A stretch of 64,000 bases of DNA, taken from CAZHJK01 sp964533275. Its GTDB lineage: Bacteria > Bacillota > Clostridia > Eubacteriales > Garciellaceae. The stretch covers positions 62,001 to 126,000 of the forward strand of contig CAZHJK010000003.1 in assembly GCA_964533275.1 (NCBI GenBank), in the 5' to 3' direction. The position numbers were made by a program, and so were the translations under genes. The notes beneath the pieces are model-generated. The model searched no databases and was not told the origin of the DNA. It saw nothing but the letters and a program-made list of their open reading frames with translations. The first letter of the stretch is position 1, and the number at the start of each line of letters is the position of its first letter. This document shows, piece after piece, positions 8,971 through 17,587 of this stretch.

Positions 8971-9879
8971 TTATTTGTTTAATAATTCATTTTTCCAAAT
9001 GTCACTTTGAAAAAATTTTATAAAACTAATAATTGCTACACTTTTAGGTGTATCATATAGTTTTATTATATTGATATTCCTAGAAGTAGAAAGGCCACGA
9101 ACTTTTAAAATTTTAAACTTTGGCCCATTAAATTTTAAGATTGAGGATTTTGGCACGAATCCACAACCTAAACCTGCTTCTACTCCTTGAATTATTGCTT
9201 GATTAGTATATACTTCTGTAACCTGCCTAAAATCAGAAAGTTTAATATCACACTTTTTTAAACTATTAATAAGGAACTTTCTACTTAAAGAACCTTCTTC
9301 TCTAACTATAATAAGGTTATTACATAACTTATTGATATGAATAGAATTTCCTAAAGAATAGCTATTGGGAACAATTAGCTCAAGAGGGTCAGGTAAAAGT
9401 GTGTAAGAATAAAATTTTGAATCATTAGGTTGAATACTGGATATGATTAAATCATATTTTTTATCTATAAGATTATTACAAAGAAATTTGCCAGGAACCA
9501 TGTGAAGTTTAATATCAACATTCGGATAATATTTTTTATATGACCTTATCAAATCAGGAGCAACATAAGTGCCACCTGATAGACCTGTTCCAATTATAAT
9601 AGACTCTCCGTTTATATTATTATTATGTATGTTAATATAAGCTTCATCATTTAATTGCGTTATTTTTTTTGCATAACCATAGAAAATTTTACCAGAAGTT
9701 GTTAGTTCTATTCTATTATTAGAGCAATTTCTATTAAATAAATTAATATTTAACTCATCTTCAAGCTTTTTAATTTGTTGAGATAAAGCAGGTTGTGATA
9801 TATGATTTATTTTTGCAGCAGTTGAAATAGTTCCGTATTGTACAACGGATACAAATAGGGATAGGGATTCAATACGCAT
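8971..9879 (-). CDS. LysR-family transcriptional regulator
   Basis: About 302 residues from MRIESLSLF. This ATG at 9879 has GGAGG at a 5-base distance; an ATG at 9882 and a TTG at 9894 lie closer to or inside that site. The N-terminal winged helix-turn-helix is typical (GTISTAAKINHISQPALSQQIKKLEDEL). It is followed by a linker and a periplasmic-binding-like effector domain, with GESIIIGTGLSGGTYVAPDLI near residue 90. It is divergent from tctC across a ~630-bp gap with a 24-bp palindrome just upstream of its own start, so it most likely controls itself and the transporter/hydratase/lyase operon in response to the substrate or an intermediate. LysR proteins of the CitR/CcpC type sense citrate-like acids, which fits the neighbours. 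Confidence 0.9.
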   Translation of the reverse strand: MRIESLSLFVSVVQYGTISTAAKINHISQPALSQQIKKLEDELNINLFNRNCSNNRIELTTSGKIFYGYAKKITQLNDEAYINIHNNNINGESIIIGTGLSGGTYVAPDLIRSYKKYYPNVDIKLHMVPGKFLCNNLIDKKYDLIISSIQPNDSKFYSYTLLPDPLELIVPNSYSLGNSIHINKLCNNLIIVREEGSLSRKFLINSLKKCDIKLSDFRQVTEVYTNQAIIQGVEAGLGCGFVPKSSILKFNGPKFKILKVRGLSTSRNINIIKLYDTPKSVAIISFIKFFQSDIWKNELLNK

Positions 9880-9882
9880 CAT

Positions 9883-10510
9883 AACCTCCAGCAAAGATAT
9901 AGTTTTTTGTTATAACAGATTAATCTGTTATAAATGTTTAAAACATATTAGAAATCTCGTGTTACTTTAATTATTAAAAAAAGTTAGAATAGAAATTGCA
10001 ACTACGAATCTATTGATATTCTAAGTTAAAGTTATATTTATATTATACCATGAAAGTTTAAGTAAGTTCATATTTTTATTTAGTATAGAAAGTATTACTA
10101 CCTAAAAGAAAAAAATATATAGTCATGGATTAAAGGGTTGATGGCTGTTATTTCAGTGTTTTCTAGAGATTAAAATAAATAAGAAAATTTAGCTTAATAC
10201 AATATATTAAAGATAAAGGAATGAGTTGGCATGGAAAATTACTGTTATAAAAGCTTTATAAATAAATATTTAACAAACTTCAAAAGGTATAACAAATATT
10301 TATAGCTTTTAAATTATTGATTTATACCACTGAAAAGATTGTCTAGACTTTACTTTAAAATTAACTTAGAATTATATTCATACTTACAAACAACATAATT
10401 AAACATCTATAAAATTTTTATTGTAGTAAAAAAAGTGCAAGAAAGGAGGGTTGTACTCACCGAGAATTGTTTTGTATTTGTCAAAAATAATAAAAATGGG
10501 AGGAAGAAAA
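9883..10510. other. Divergent intergenic region lysR / tctC
   Basis: About 630 bases, very AT-rich, with no credible ORF. It contains the 24-bp palindrome at 9910-9933 and a long imperfect inverted repeat at ~10248-10311, in which TAAAAGCT...AAATATTT faces AAATATTT...AGCTTTTA. That repeat could be an extra operator or an attenuating hairpin in the tctC leader. A second strong ribosome-binding-like site (AAAGGAGGG before a TTG at 10451) lies upstream of the true tctC start. I see no conserved riboswitch. Confidence 0.55.
9910..9933. promoter_or_regulatory. 24-bp perfect palindrome, likely LysR operator
   Basis: Half-site TTATAACAGA, centre TTAA, half-site TCTGTTATAA. The palindrome is perfect over 24 bases and lies ~30 bases upstream of the lysR start. 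LysR sites are imperfect palindromes of the T-N11-A type, often with ATAA/TTAT arms as in CitR/CcpC targets. The assignment to the adjacent regulator is inferred from position. Confidence 0.65.
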
Positions 10511-11527
10511 ATGCTAAAAAGAAATTTCAAGAAGTTAATGGTAATCGCACTAATATTTTGTTTGACATTTGCCATATTTGGTTGTAGTGATTCACAAACT
10601 ACACAACAAAATGAAGGAGATATTGCTGATACATTCCCAGAAAAAGATATTTTTGCAACCTATTCTTCAAAAGCTGGTTCAGGTGGAGATATTTTCTTAC
10701 GTAACCTTGGAAAAGCGATAACCGACCAATTGAATGGTAACGCATGGGTTGTGGAAAATCGCGTAGGGTCATCTGGTGCAATTGCGTTTATGTATGTAAA
10801 GGATGCAAAACCAGATGGTTATAACTTATTAGGTTTTACTACAAGTATGATTAGTGCAGGTATTATAGGGGATATGCCGGTTAGTTATGCAGATTTTGAA
10901 CCTGTTTGTTCAGTGGCAAATGATCCACAATACATCTATGTTAAGGGAGATGCTCCTTGGGATACATTAGATGAATTAATGGAGGATGCTAGAAATAGAC
11001 CAAAAGAACAAAGATGGGGTAGAGGAATACCTTCAGGATCTAATACACTAGGACAATTATTATTACTAAAATCTGCTTCAGATGTTGAAGTTAGCCCTGT
11101 TGTTTTTGATGGTGGTTCAGAAGCTCTAACAGCTATTCTTGGTGGACATATTGATGTATCTAGTGGGGAATATTCGGAGATTAGAGGGTTACTTGAATCT
11201 GGAGATGTAAAAGTATTGGCTGCTTTAACAAACGAACGTACCAAGGCTTTACCAGATGTTTCAACCGCCAAAGAACAAGGCTATGATGCCGTTTTAGATA
11301 GACCTAGAGGACTTCTTGCTCCAAAAGGTACACCATCAGAAGTAGTAGAAAAGATTGCTAGCATTGTGAAAGAAGCATTGAATGAAGAGTCATTTGTAAA
11401 AGAGCTTGAAGAAGAGGGTACTGAAGTAGAATATATTGGTCCAGAAGAATTCGGAGGAATTTTGGATAATATTTATAATAGCTATGTATCAATCAACCTT
11501 AAAGAATTGGCTGAAGAACAGAACTAA
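10511..11527 (+). CDS. tctC: TctC-family solute-binding lipoprotein (tripartite tricarboxylate transporter)
   Basis: 338 residues from the ATG at 10511, which has GGGAGGAAG seven bases upstream. An upstream TTG at 10451 would add an implausible 20 residues before the signal peptide. MLKRNFKKLMVIALIFCLTF followed by AIFGC gives a lipoprotein signal with lipid-modified C25. The mature part has the Bug/TctC binding-protein layout: KAGSGGDIFLRNLGKAI, VVENRVGSSGAIA, PVVFDGGSEALTAILGGHID, and LLAPKGTPSEVVEKI near the end. It captures a carboxylate outside the membrane and hands it to TctA/TctB. It is the first gene of an operon that continues through the lyase. The hairpin after it probably keeps its mRNA more abundant than the membrane subunits' mRNA. 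Confidence 0.9.
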   Translation: MLKRNFKKLMVIALIFCLTFAIFGCSDSQTTQQNEGDIADTFPEKDIFATYSSKAGSGGDIFLRNLGKAITDQLNGNAWVVENRVGSSGAIAFMYVKDAKPDGYNLLGFTTSMISAGIIGDMPVSYADFEPVCSVANDPQYIYVKGDAPWDTLDELMEDARNRPKEQRWGRGIPSGSNTLGQLLLLKSASDVEVSPVVFDGGSEALTAILGGHIDVSSGEYSEIRGLLESGDVKVLAALTNERTKALPDVSTAKEQGYDAVLDRPRGLLAPKGTPSEVVEKIASIVKEALNEESFVKELEEEGTEVEYIGPEEFGGILDNIYNSYVSINLKELAEEQN

Positions 11528-11565
11528 CAAGATAGATTTATAATTGAATCAAGATAGATTTTTAT

Positions 11566-11600
11566 ATTATCTCTAAACTCACATTGAGTTTAGAGATAAT
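11566..11600 (+). terminator. Strong hairpin between tctC and tctB
   Basis: A perfect 15-bp stem (ATTATCTCTAAACTC at 11566-11580 with its complement at 11586-11600) and a 5-base loop, followed by AATT rather than a U-run. Its place between a binding-protein gene and its membrane partners suggests partial termination or 3'-end protection that sets subunit ratios. Confidence 0.6.
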
Positions 11601-11621
11601 AATTAGAAAGGAGGTATTAAC

Positions 11622-12083
11622 ATGGCTATAGAAAGAAGGATAGCGGTTCTCGTTGTAGCCTTTGGAAGCGTTGCTGCAGCCATATCTAATTCATTCAGTA
11701 AATCAACATCTGTTGATCCAGTAGGACCTGCCAAATATCCATTCATTATAAGTCTAATTATTATACTTTTAGGAGCACTTATGTTTATATCTACCATAAA
11801 GAAAAAAGATGATACAGAAAATGCCAAAGATAAGACTAAAGAAAAGCCAGGGGATATCTTAAAACTTGCTATAACCATTCTAGTGGGTATAATGTATATT
11901 TATTTATTTGATAAGTTAGGTTTTATAATAACAAATACAATTTTTATTTTTACAATGCTTTTTATTTTTGAAGAAAGAAACATTAAGAATATGGTATTTT
12001 ACTCTATATTAACAACTTTAATCTTATATGGGATTTTTAAAATCGGTTTGGATGTATTACTACCACCAATTCCATTTTTATAA
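11622..12083 (+). CDS. tctB: TctB-family small membrane subunit
   Basis: 153 residues with four membrane segments (residues ~6-22, ~40-56, ~83-100 and ~108-146, the last region probably holding two). The central loop is charged (KKKDDTENAKDKTKEKPGD). This size, topology and position between tctC and tctA are those of TctB, the poorly conserved small subunit of tripartite tricarboxylate transporters. It begins with ATG after AAAGGAGGTATTAAC. The N-terminal AVLVVAFGSVAAAISNSF and the motif VDPVGPAKYPFII match the family pattern. It sits in the inner membrane with TctA. Confidence 0.85.
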   Translation: MAIERRIAVLVVAFGSVAAAISNSFSKSTSVDPVGPAKYPFIISLIIILLGALMFISTIKKKDDTENAKDKTKEKPGDILKLAITILVGIMYIYLFDKLGFIITNTIFIFTMLFIFEERNIKNMVFYSILTTLILYGIFKIGLDVLLPPIPFL

Positions 12084-12101
12084 TAACTTAAAGGAGGTGA
12101 A

Positions 12102-13607
12102 ATGATGTTAGAAAATTTAATGATTGGGCTTTCAAATAGCACATCTTTACTAGGAATACTTGGAATTTTTATAGGGGTTTTGTGGGGAATCATAGGTGGA
12201 GCCATTCCAGGAATAAGTGGTTCTATAGCCATGGCTTTAATATTGCCTCTTACCTATGGACTTGATCCATTAATAGCCCTACCTACCTTAGCAGCAGTAT
12301 ATGTAGGAGCTGAATTTGGTGGTTCTATTCCAGCTATATTGATAGGTGCGCCTGGAACTGGAGGTGCAGCCGCTACGGTTTTAGACGGTCATGAACTGCA
12401 TAAACAAGGGAAAGGAGGACTCGCGTTATTTACATCCCTATTCTCCGGGGTAATCGGTGGAATTACTGGTGCCTTGTTACTAATGCTATTTGTTATCCCG
12501 TTGGCAAAATTTGGCTTACAGTTTGGACCTGCAGAATATTTCCTATTGGCAATGTTTGGACTAACAATAATAGGAACATTGTCGGGAGAAAACCAATTAA
12601 AAGGATTAACTTCAGCAGCTTTAGGATTATTAATTGCTACCATAGGCTTAGATCCTTTCACTGGAAGTCAAAGATTTACTTTTGGGTCTTATTTACTCTA
12701 TGAAGGTATTGCACTAATACCGTTAATGGTAGGATTATTTGCCCTTAGTGAGATTTTTATGCAAATTTATAAAAAAGAAACTATTACAGAAAAAACAAGC
12801 AAATTCAAGATGCAATTTTTATCAATCAGCCAAGCAAAAATATTTGCACCCATAGCAGTGATATGTGGAGTTATTGGTACAATTCTGGGAGCAATGCCAG
12901 GTGCTGGAGGATCTATAGCTGCATGGGTTTCATATTCAGAAGTTAAAAGATGGTCTAGAGATAAGACTAGGTTTGGAAAAGGTGAATTAAAAGGAGTTGT
13001 GGCACCAGAATCTTCAAATAATGCAGTACCTTCAGGTGCACTTGTTCCATTGTTAGCTCTAGGGATTCCAGGATCAAACTCTACAGCCATACTCCTTGGT
13101 GCGTTTATGATACATGGTTTAGTTCCAGGTCCTTTATTATTTCAAGAATCACCAGGAATCCCCTTTACAATAATCGTTAGTATGATATTTGCACAAATCT
13201 TCCTATTATTTATAGGATTACTATTAATTAAACCTGCTGTAACTGTTACTTCATTATCCAAGAAGTACCTATATACAACTATTATAGCCTTAGTATTTAT
13301 AGGCTCCTTTTCAACAACTAACAATATTTCTTATATTGCAGTGGCATTAATATTCGGTGTGGTAGGATTTTTTATGAAAAAGTATGGATTTGCACCTGCT
13401 GCAGCAGTACTAGGATTTGTATTAGGACCTCTATTTGAAAATAATTTCAGAAGAGCCTTATCAGCTTCTCAGGGGTATTATAACATATTCTATTCAAGTA
13501 CAATTTCAAAGGTACTTATTGTATTAATCATCTTTAGCCTATTATTTCCACTGATATCAAACTATATCAATAAACGTAAAATGAAAAAGTACGCTACACA
13601 AGAGTAA
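12102..13607 (+). CDS. tctA: TctA-family large membrane subunit
   Basis: 501 residues, the normal TctA length, with about ten to twelve membrane segments. The two Gly/Pro-rich re-entrant motifs of the family are present: GGAIPGISGSIAMALILPLTYG near residue 30 and GAMPGAGGSIAAWVSYSEVKRWS near 265. APESSNNAVPSGALVPLLALGIPGS lies near 303. This is the proton- or sodium-coupled permease that takes the carboxylate from TctC. Its start (AAAGGAGGTGAAATGATG) lies 18 bases after tctB, and leuD-like follows after 13 bases, so transport and metabolism share one transcript. Confidence 0.93.
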   Translation: MMLENLMIGLSNSTSLLGILGIFIGVLWGIIGGAIPGISGSIAMALILPLTYGLDPLIALPTLAAVYVGAEFGGSIPAILIGAPGTGGAAATVLDGHELHKQGKGGLALFTSLFSGVIGGITGALLLMLFVIPLAKFGLQFGPAEYFLLAMFGLTIIGTLSGENQLKGLTSAALGLLIATIGLDPFTGSQRFTFGSYLLYEGIALIPLMVGLFALSEIFMQIYKKETITEKTSKFKMQFLSISQAKIFAPIAVICGVIGTILGAMPGAGGSIAAWVSYSEVKRWSRDKTRFGKGELKGVVAPESSNNAVPSGALVPLLALGIPGSNSTAILLGAFMIHGLVPGPLLFQESPGIPFTIIVSMIFAQIFLLFIGLLLIKPAVTVTSLSKKYLYTTIIALVFIGSFSTTNNISYIAVALIFGVVGFFMKKYGFAPAAAVLGFVLGPLFENNFRRALSASQGYYNIFYSSTISKVLIVLIIFSLLFPLISNYINKRKMKKYATQE

Positions 13608-13620
13608 AAGGAGGTTTTAT

Positions 13621-14136
13621 ATGAATATAATTGAAGGAACTACTCACACCTATGGTGATAATATTAGTACGGACTTAATTATTGCAAGTAGGCATCTTAC
13701 TAAATTTTTATCCCATGAAGAATTAGGAAAATACGCTCTTGAGGCTTTAGATCCAAATTTTGCTAGAAGTGTTAAAGAGGGAGATATTCTTGTCATAGGA
13801 AAAAATTTTGGATGGGGATCAAGTCGTGAAGAAGCCATTATAGCCTTAATTTCATGTGGCCTTAAGATGGTAATTGCTGAATCATTTAGTAGAACATTTT
13901 TCCGAAATGGGATCAACCGAGGAGGTATTTATTTGGTTGAATGTCCTGGAATCACCAAAGATATTAAATCTGGACATACCATAAAAGTGAACTTAGAGGA
14001 TGGAACTATCATAGACAAAGAAACGCAAAAATGTTTAAATATTATTCCACCACCTTCTTTTGTACAGAAAATTATTTCTTCAGGTGGACTACTAAAATTT
14101 ATAGCTCAAGACAGTGATGTAAGAAAGAGGGTGTAA
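13621..14136 (+). CDS. Aconitase-family small subunit (LeuD-like; possibly dimethylmaleate hydratase type)
   Basis: 171 residues, typical of separate swivelling-domain subunits (LeuD, HacB, DmdB). Family motifs are TDLIIASRHL near residue 18, NFGWGSSREEAI near 60 and FSRTFFRNGINRGG near 89. With the next gene it forms a two-subunit hydro-lyase that moves a hydroxyl group across a C=C bond of a di- or tricarboxylate. It is unlikely to serve leucine synthesis, because no leuA or leuB is near and it is cotranscribed with a tricarboxylate-type transporter and an isocitrate-lyase-superfamily enzyme. In Eubacterium barkeri the same trio (DmdA, DmdB, Dml) converts dimethylmaleate to pyruvate and propionate. 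Citraconate or methylisocitrate metabolism is an alternative. Confidence 0.82.
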   Translation: MNIIEGTTHTYGDNISTDLIIASRHLTKFLSHEELGKYALEALDPNFARSVKEGDILVIGKNFGWGSSREEAIIALISCGLKMVIAESFSRTFFRNGINRGGIYLVECPGITKDIKSGHTIKVNLEDGTIIDKETQKCLNIIPPPSFVQKIISSGGLLKFIAQDSDVRKRV

Positions 14137-14138
14137 TA

Positions 14139-15413
14139 ATGCATGCTATAGAGAAGATATTAGCTAGGGCTGCGGGGAAGGAAGTAGTCCAAGCAGGTGA
14201 GATTATAAATGCAGAAGTTGATATAACAATGATACATGATCGTGCTGGTCCTAGAGTAATGGAGTTGCTCAAACAAAATAATACACCATGGGTAAATATC
14301 CCGGAAAAAGTGGCTGTATTTTTTGATCATGATGTATCTCCAACAAAGATAGGTTCAGCTACTAAACAACATGAATGGCGTATTTTTATGGAAGAACAAA
14401 ATATAACTAAAATATTTGATATTGGGAGCGGGGTTTCCCACATAGTAATGCCAAGAAAAGGTTTGATTGAACCAGGGGCATTAATGGTAGGAACAGATAG
14501 TCATTCTTGTACGGGTGGAGCTTTAGGTGCTGTTGCGACTGGAATAGGAGAAACTGAGATGGCATCAGTATTACTGACTGGGAAGCTATGGTTTAAAATC
14601 CCAAAGATTGTTAACATTATTTTTACTGGCAACTTAAATGTTGGTGTAGGACCAAAAGATATAAGTTTATATCTACTCAAAAATTTAGGAACTGATAGTT
14701 TGATATATACTGCAGTGGAATTTTCAGGCCAAGGCGTGAGTGATTTAAGTATGAGTGATCGAATGGCACTTACTTCAATGAGTATACAGATGGGAGCTAA
14801 GTTTGCATACATTGCTCCTGATGAAAAGACTTTACAATTCTGTAAAGAAAGTGGAGTATTAAGATCAAGACCAGTTTTTACGGACGATGATTATGTTTAT
14901 AAAGATATAATAAATGTCGATCTAAAAGAGGTAGAACCATTGATCGCCTTACCTCATGGTTTTGATGAAATTATACCTGTTAAAAAAGTTCCAAAAGTAC
15001 CAATTGATCAGACAGTAATAGGATCATGCACAGGTGGCCGTTTAGAAGATCTAAGAATTGCAGCAGCAATTTTGGAAGGTAAAAAAGTGAGTAGTGGGAC
15101 AAGGTTAATTGTAACACTTGGATCCCGTGAGATATATCTTTCAGCATTAGAGGAAGGTTTAATTTCAATTTTAGTAGAAGCAGGTGCAAGTATAAATCCA
15201 CCCCGTTGTGGTCCATGTGGTTCAGCATGCGATGGACTACTTGGTCCAAATGAAGTTTGTTTGACAAATGCAAATAGAAATTTCAAAGGACGTTTAGGAA
15301 GTCCAGATGCAAAAATCTATCTTGCTTCCACAGCGGCGGTGGCTACATCTGCAGCGGCTGGCTACATCACTGCGCCTAGTAAAGAAGATTTAGAAAAATT
15401 ATCCAACATCTAA
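14139..15413 (+). CDS. Aconitase-family large subunit (LeuC-like; possibly dimethylmaleate hydratase type)
   Basis: 424 residues, the length of LeuC/HacA/DmdA. The three [4Fe-4S] ligands are C297 (GSCTGG) and C357 with C360 (RCGPC). Active-site segments include MIHDRAGPRVMELL near residue 29, FFDHDVSPT near 64, GTDSHSCTGGALGAVATGIGETE near 119, and GSACDGLLGPNE. In isopropylmalate isomerase the first ligand is usually in GSCTN, so GSCTGG is a small departure pointing to another substrate. It starts two bases after the small-subunit stop and is followed by the lyase gene, which suggests hydration of an unsaturated (methylated) dicarboxylate to the malate that the lyase then cleaves. Confidence 0.86.
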   Translation: MHAIEKILARAAGKEVVQAGEIINAEVDITMIHDRAGPRVMELLKQNNTPWVNIPEKVAVFFDHDVSPTKIGSATKQHEWRIFMEEQNITKIFDIGSGVSHIVMPRKGLIEPGALMVGTDSHSCTGGALGAVATGIGETEMASVLLTGKLWFKIPKIVNIIFTGNLNVGVGPKDISLYLLKNLGTDSLIYTAVEFSGQGVSDLSMSDRMALTSMSIQMGAKFAYIAPDEKTLQFCKESGVLRSRPVFTDDDYVYKDIINVDLKEVEPLIALPHGFDEIIPVKKVPKVPIDQTVIGSCTGGRLEDLRIAAAILEGKKVSSGTRLIVTLGSREIYLSALEEGLISILVEAGASINPPRCGPCGSACDGLLGPNEVCLTNANRNFKGRLGSPDAKIYLASTAAVATSAAAGYITAPSKEDLEKLSNI

Positions 15414-15468
15414 ACAGTGATTTGTAAATAAAGTTTAAAGAAAACATTTTATTATTGGAGATGAGAAT

Positions 15469-16332
15469 ATGTCCATTCAAACAGATAGATTAAAAGAATT
15501 ACTTGAGGAAAAAAGAATACTAACTGCACCGGCAGCTTTTGATGCCTTGAGTGCGAAATTAATTCAGAAGAACAATTTTGACATTGTATGGGTTAGCGGT
15601 GCAAGTCTAACCAATGCATTCTTAGGGAATGCTGATGTTGGAATGATATCATATGGTGAAGTGAAAGGGGTAGTGCATAATATCATGACGGCCGTTGATA
15701 TGCCAATAATTATTGATGTTGATACGGGATACGGCGGAGTATTAAATACATATAGGATGACAAAAGAATTTGAAACTATGGGTGTAGCTGGAATTCAAAT
15801 CGAGGATCAAAGTTTTCCTAAGAGATGTGCTTATTTTTCAGGTGTGAACGTGGTAGATGTCAAAGAAATGGCTTCTAGGTTAAATGCCGTATTAAAAGCA
15901 AGAGAAAATAAAGATTTTTTGATTATTGCAAGAACTGATGCAGGGAAGAGCTTGGGATTTAAGGAAGCAATGAGGCGAGCAAAGTTATATTATGAGATGG
16001 GTGCGGATATGTTATTTATTAGTGCGCCTGAGTCAGAAGAAGAATTGAATGAAATGGTAAAGTCTGGTATACCCTTTTGCACTGCTATTGTTGAGGGAAC
16101 AGCTACAGAAAACTTAAATATGTTGGAACTTGAAAAAATGGGTTTTAAAATAGCAAAATACCCACAAACATTAATAAGAGCAAGCATGAAGGGTATGGAA
16201 AACGCTCTTAAAGATTTAAAGGATACAGGAACTGTGAGTGAAACTAAGGGTTTTGTAGTTACTTCTAAACAAAGAAATGAGCTTACAGATTTGTCCATGT
16301 TTACTAATTTAGAGAAAGAGTTTAATGAATAG
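15469..16332 (+). CDS. Isocitrate lyase/PEP mutase-superfamily lyase (dimethylmalate or methylisocitrate lyase-like)
   Basis: 287 residues, a (beta/alpha)8 barrel of the ICL/PEPM superfamily. The metal-binding motif is IIDVDTGYGG with D83 and D85; E112 and the gating-loop signature K118-R119-C120 (FPKRC) correspond to the KKCGH-type loop of cleaving members. WVSGASLTNAFLG near residue 41 and RTDAGKSLGFKEAMRRA near 155 also match. Presence of the loop Cys favours a C-C lyase over a mutase or hydrolase. It would split a 2-hydroxy-dicarboxylate into pyruvate (or glyoxylate) plus a short acid. Its position after the hydratase genes fits (2R,3S)-2,3-dimethylmalate lyase, which yields pyruvate and propionate. 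2-Methylisocitrate lyase and oxaloacetate decarboxylase are alternatives. Confidence 0.84.
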   Translation: MSIQTDRLKELLEEKRILTAPAAFDALSAKLIQKNNFDIVWVSGASLTNAFLGNADVGMISYGEVKGVVHNIMTAVDMPIIIDVDTGYGGVLNTYRMTKEFETMGVAGIQIEDQSFPKRCAYFSGVNVVDVKEMASRLNAVLKARENKDFLIIARTDAGKSLGFKEAMRRAKLYYEMGADMLFISAPESEEELNEMVKSGIPFCTAIVEGTATENLNMLELEKMGFKIAKYPQTLIRASMKGMENALKDLKDTGTVSETKGFVVTSKQRNELTDLSMFTNLEKEFNE

Positions 16333-16400
16333 AGTATTAAGCAGTTTGACTTAATAGATACTCATTGACGAAATACTTAATTAAATTTATAGTCAAGGGT

Positions 16401-16435
16401 ATAGTGTCTATCCATATTTAGAGGATAGACACTAT
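16401..16435 (+). terminator. Hairpin between the lyase gene and the AbrB-type gene
   Basis: A perfect 13-bp stem (ATAGTGTCTATCC with its complement GGATAGACACTAT) and a 9-base loop. No U-run follows. It lies ~70 bases after the lyase stop, so it may end most transcripts of the tct operon or protect their 3' end. Confidence 0.5.
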
Positions 16436-16517
16436 ATGTTAATCACATATGTAATATATAAGAAAGATAATAAAGCAATTGTTCTAAAACTTATATTATT
16501 GAATAAGGATTGATGAA

Positions 16518-17582
16518 ATGGAACTGACTAACTTTTTAATCACTTTAATTATAGGTTTTATGATAGGATGGTTTTTTTTAAAACTAAAGGTACCTGGTGG
16601 GATGATGATAGGTAGTATAGTAGGTGTATCCATATTTAACATGATATTCGATTTTGCATATGTGCCTTATTATGGAAGAACAATAGCTCAAATAGTGGCG
16701 GGTGCATTTATAGGTACAAATATAGAAAAGGGGGATATAAAAAGATTAAAATACATTTATAAGCCAGCTATAATTTTATTGTTTGGCTTATTATTTTTAA
16801 ATTTAGTTTCCGGGTTTATAATATATTTTCTAAGTCCTCTAGATTTAATGACATCCCTTATGAGTGCAATTCCGGGAGGTTTGAGCGATTTGCCTATTAT
16901 TAGCGAAGAATTTGGTGCTGATTCTTCAAAGGTTGCCCTAATGCAATTTATAAGGTTGATTTTTGGAGTTGGAATTTTCCCCTCCTTAATATTAAAAATA
17001 TCAAAAATAAAAAGATTTAAAAATGATAGAGAAATTCAGGAGGATAAAAGTTCTTATAAAAGAATAAAGGTTCAAAATAAAGGGAAAAAGAACCTTTTTT
17101 TTACTATATTTGTTGCTTGTATTTTTGGTATGATTGGGAAAGCATCCAATATTCCAGCAGCTACAATGATATTTTCAATACTTAGCATTTTAATTTTAAA
17201 ACTGAAGACAGAAAAAGCATATATACCAGTTTGGATGAGACGTTTAGCTCAAGTGTTAGCTGGGTCATATATTGGATCGACAATGGGTTTTAAGGAATTA
17301 CTTGAAATCAAATATTTAATGATACCAGCTCTCATTTTAATTTTAGGTTATTTCATTATGTGTTTTGTTTTGGGTAACATTCTTAGTGGTAGATATAGAC
17401 TATCTTTAAAAGAGGGGATGTTGGCAGCAACGCCTGCTGGAGCTTCTGATATGGCGCTAATCTCTACAGAAATGGGAATAGATAATGCAGATATAATAGT
17501 GCTTCATATTATAAGAATGGTTGCTGCCGCTTCAATATTCCCACATATAGTAAGGATAATAAATCTATTTTTCTTAATGTAA
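16518..17582 (+). CDS. AbrB-family membrane protein
   Basis: 354 residues with about ten membrane segments in two similar halves, each beginning with a Gly-rich signature: KVPGGMMIGSIVGVSIF plus YGRTIAQIVAGAFIGTNI in the first half, and IPAATMIFSILSILI plus MRRLAQVLAGSYIGSTMG in the second. SAIPGGLSDLPIISEEFGAD and TPAGASDMALISTEMGID are the paired internal motifs. This is the duplicated AbrB membrane family (unrelated to the DNA-binding AbrB), often found next to tripartite carboxylate transporters. Its exact role is not established; a second transporter or efflux route for the operon's acid is plausible. It follows the lyase after a 185-base gap containing a hairpin and ends seven bases before the duplicated permease fragment. 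Confidence 0.82.
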   Translation: MELTNFLITLIIGFMIGWFFLKLKVPGGMMIGSIVGVSIFNMIFDFAYVPYYGRTIAQIVAGAFIGTNIEKGDIKRLKYIYKPAIILLFGLLFLNLVSGFIIYFLSPLDLMTSLMSAIPGGLSDLPIISEEFGADSSKVALMQFIRLIFGVGIFPSLILKISKIKRFKNDREIQEDKSSYKRIKVQNKGKKNLFFTIFVACIFGMIGKASNIPAATMIFSILSILILKLKTEKAYIPVWMRRLAQVLAGSYIGSTMGFKELLEIKYLMIPALILILGYFIMCFVLGNILSGRYRLSLKEGMLAATPAGASDMALISTEMGIDNADIIVLHIIRMVAAASIFPHIVRIINLFFLM

Positions 17583-17587
17583 TTTCT

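Noticed and set aside
10451..10510. TTG at 10451 as the tctC start
   Set aside because: It has a decent upstream site but would add 20 residues before an ordinary lipoprotein signal peptide. The ATG at 10511 has its own strong site at ideal spacing.
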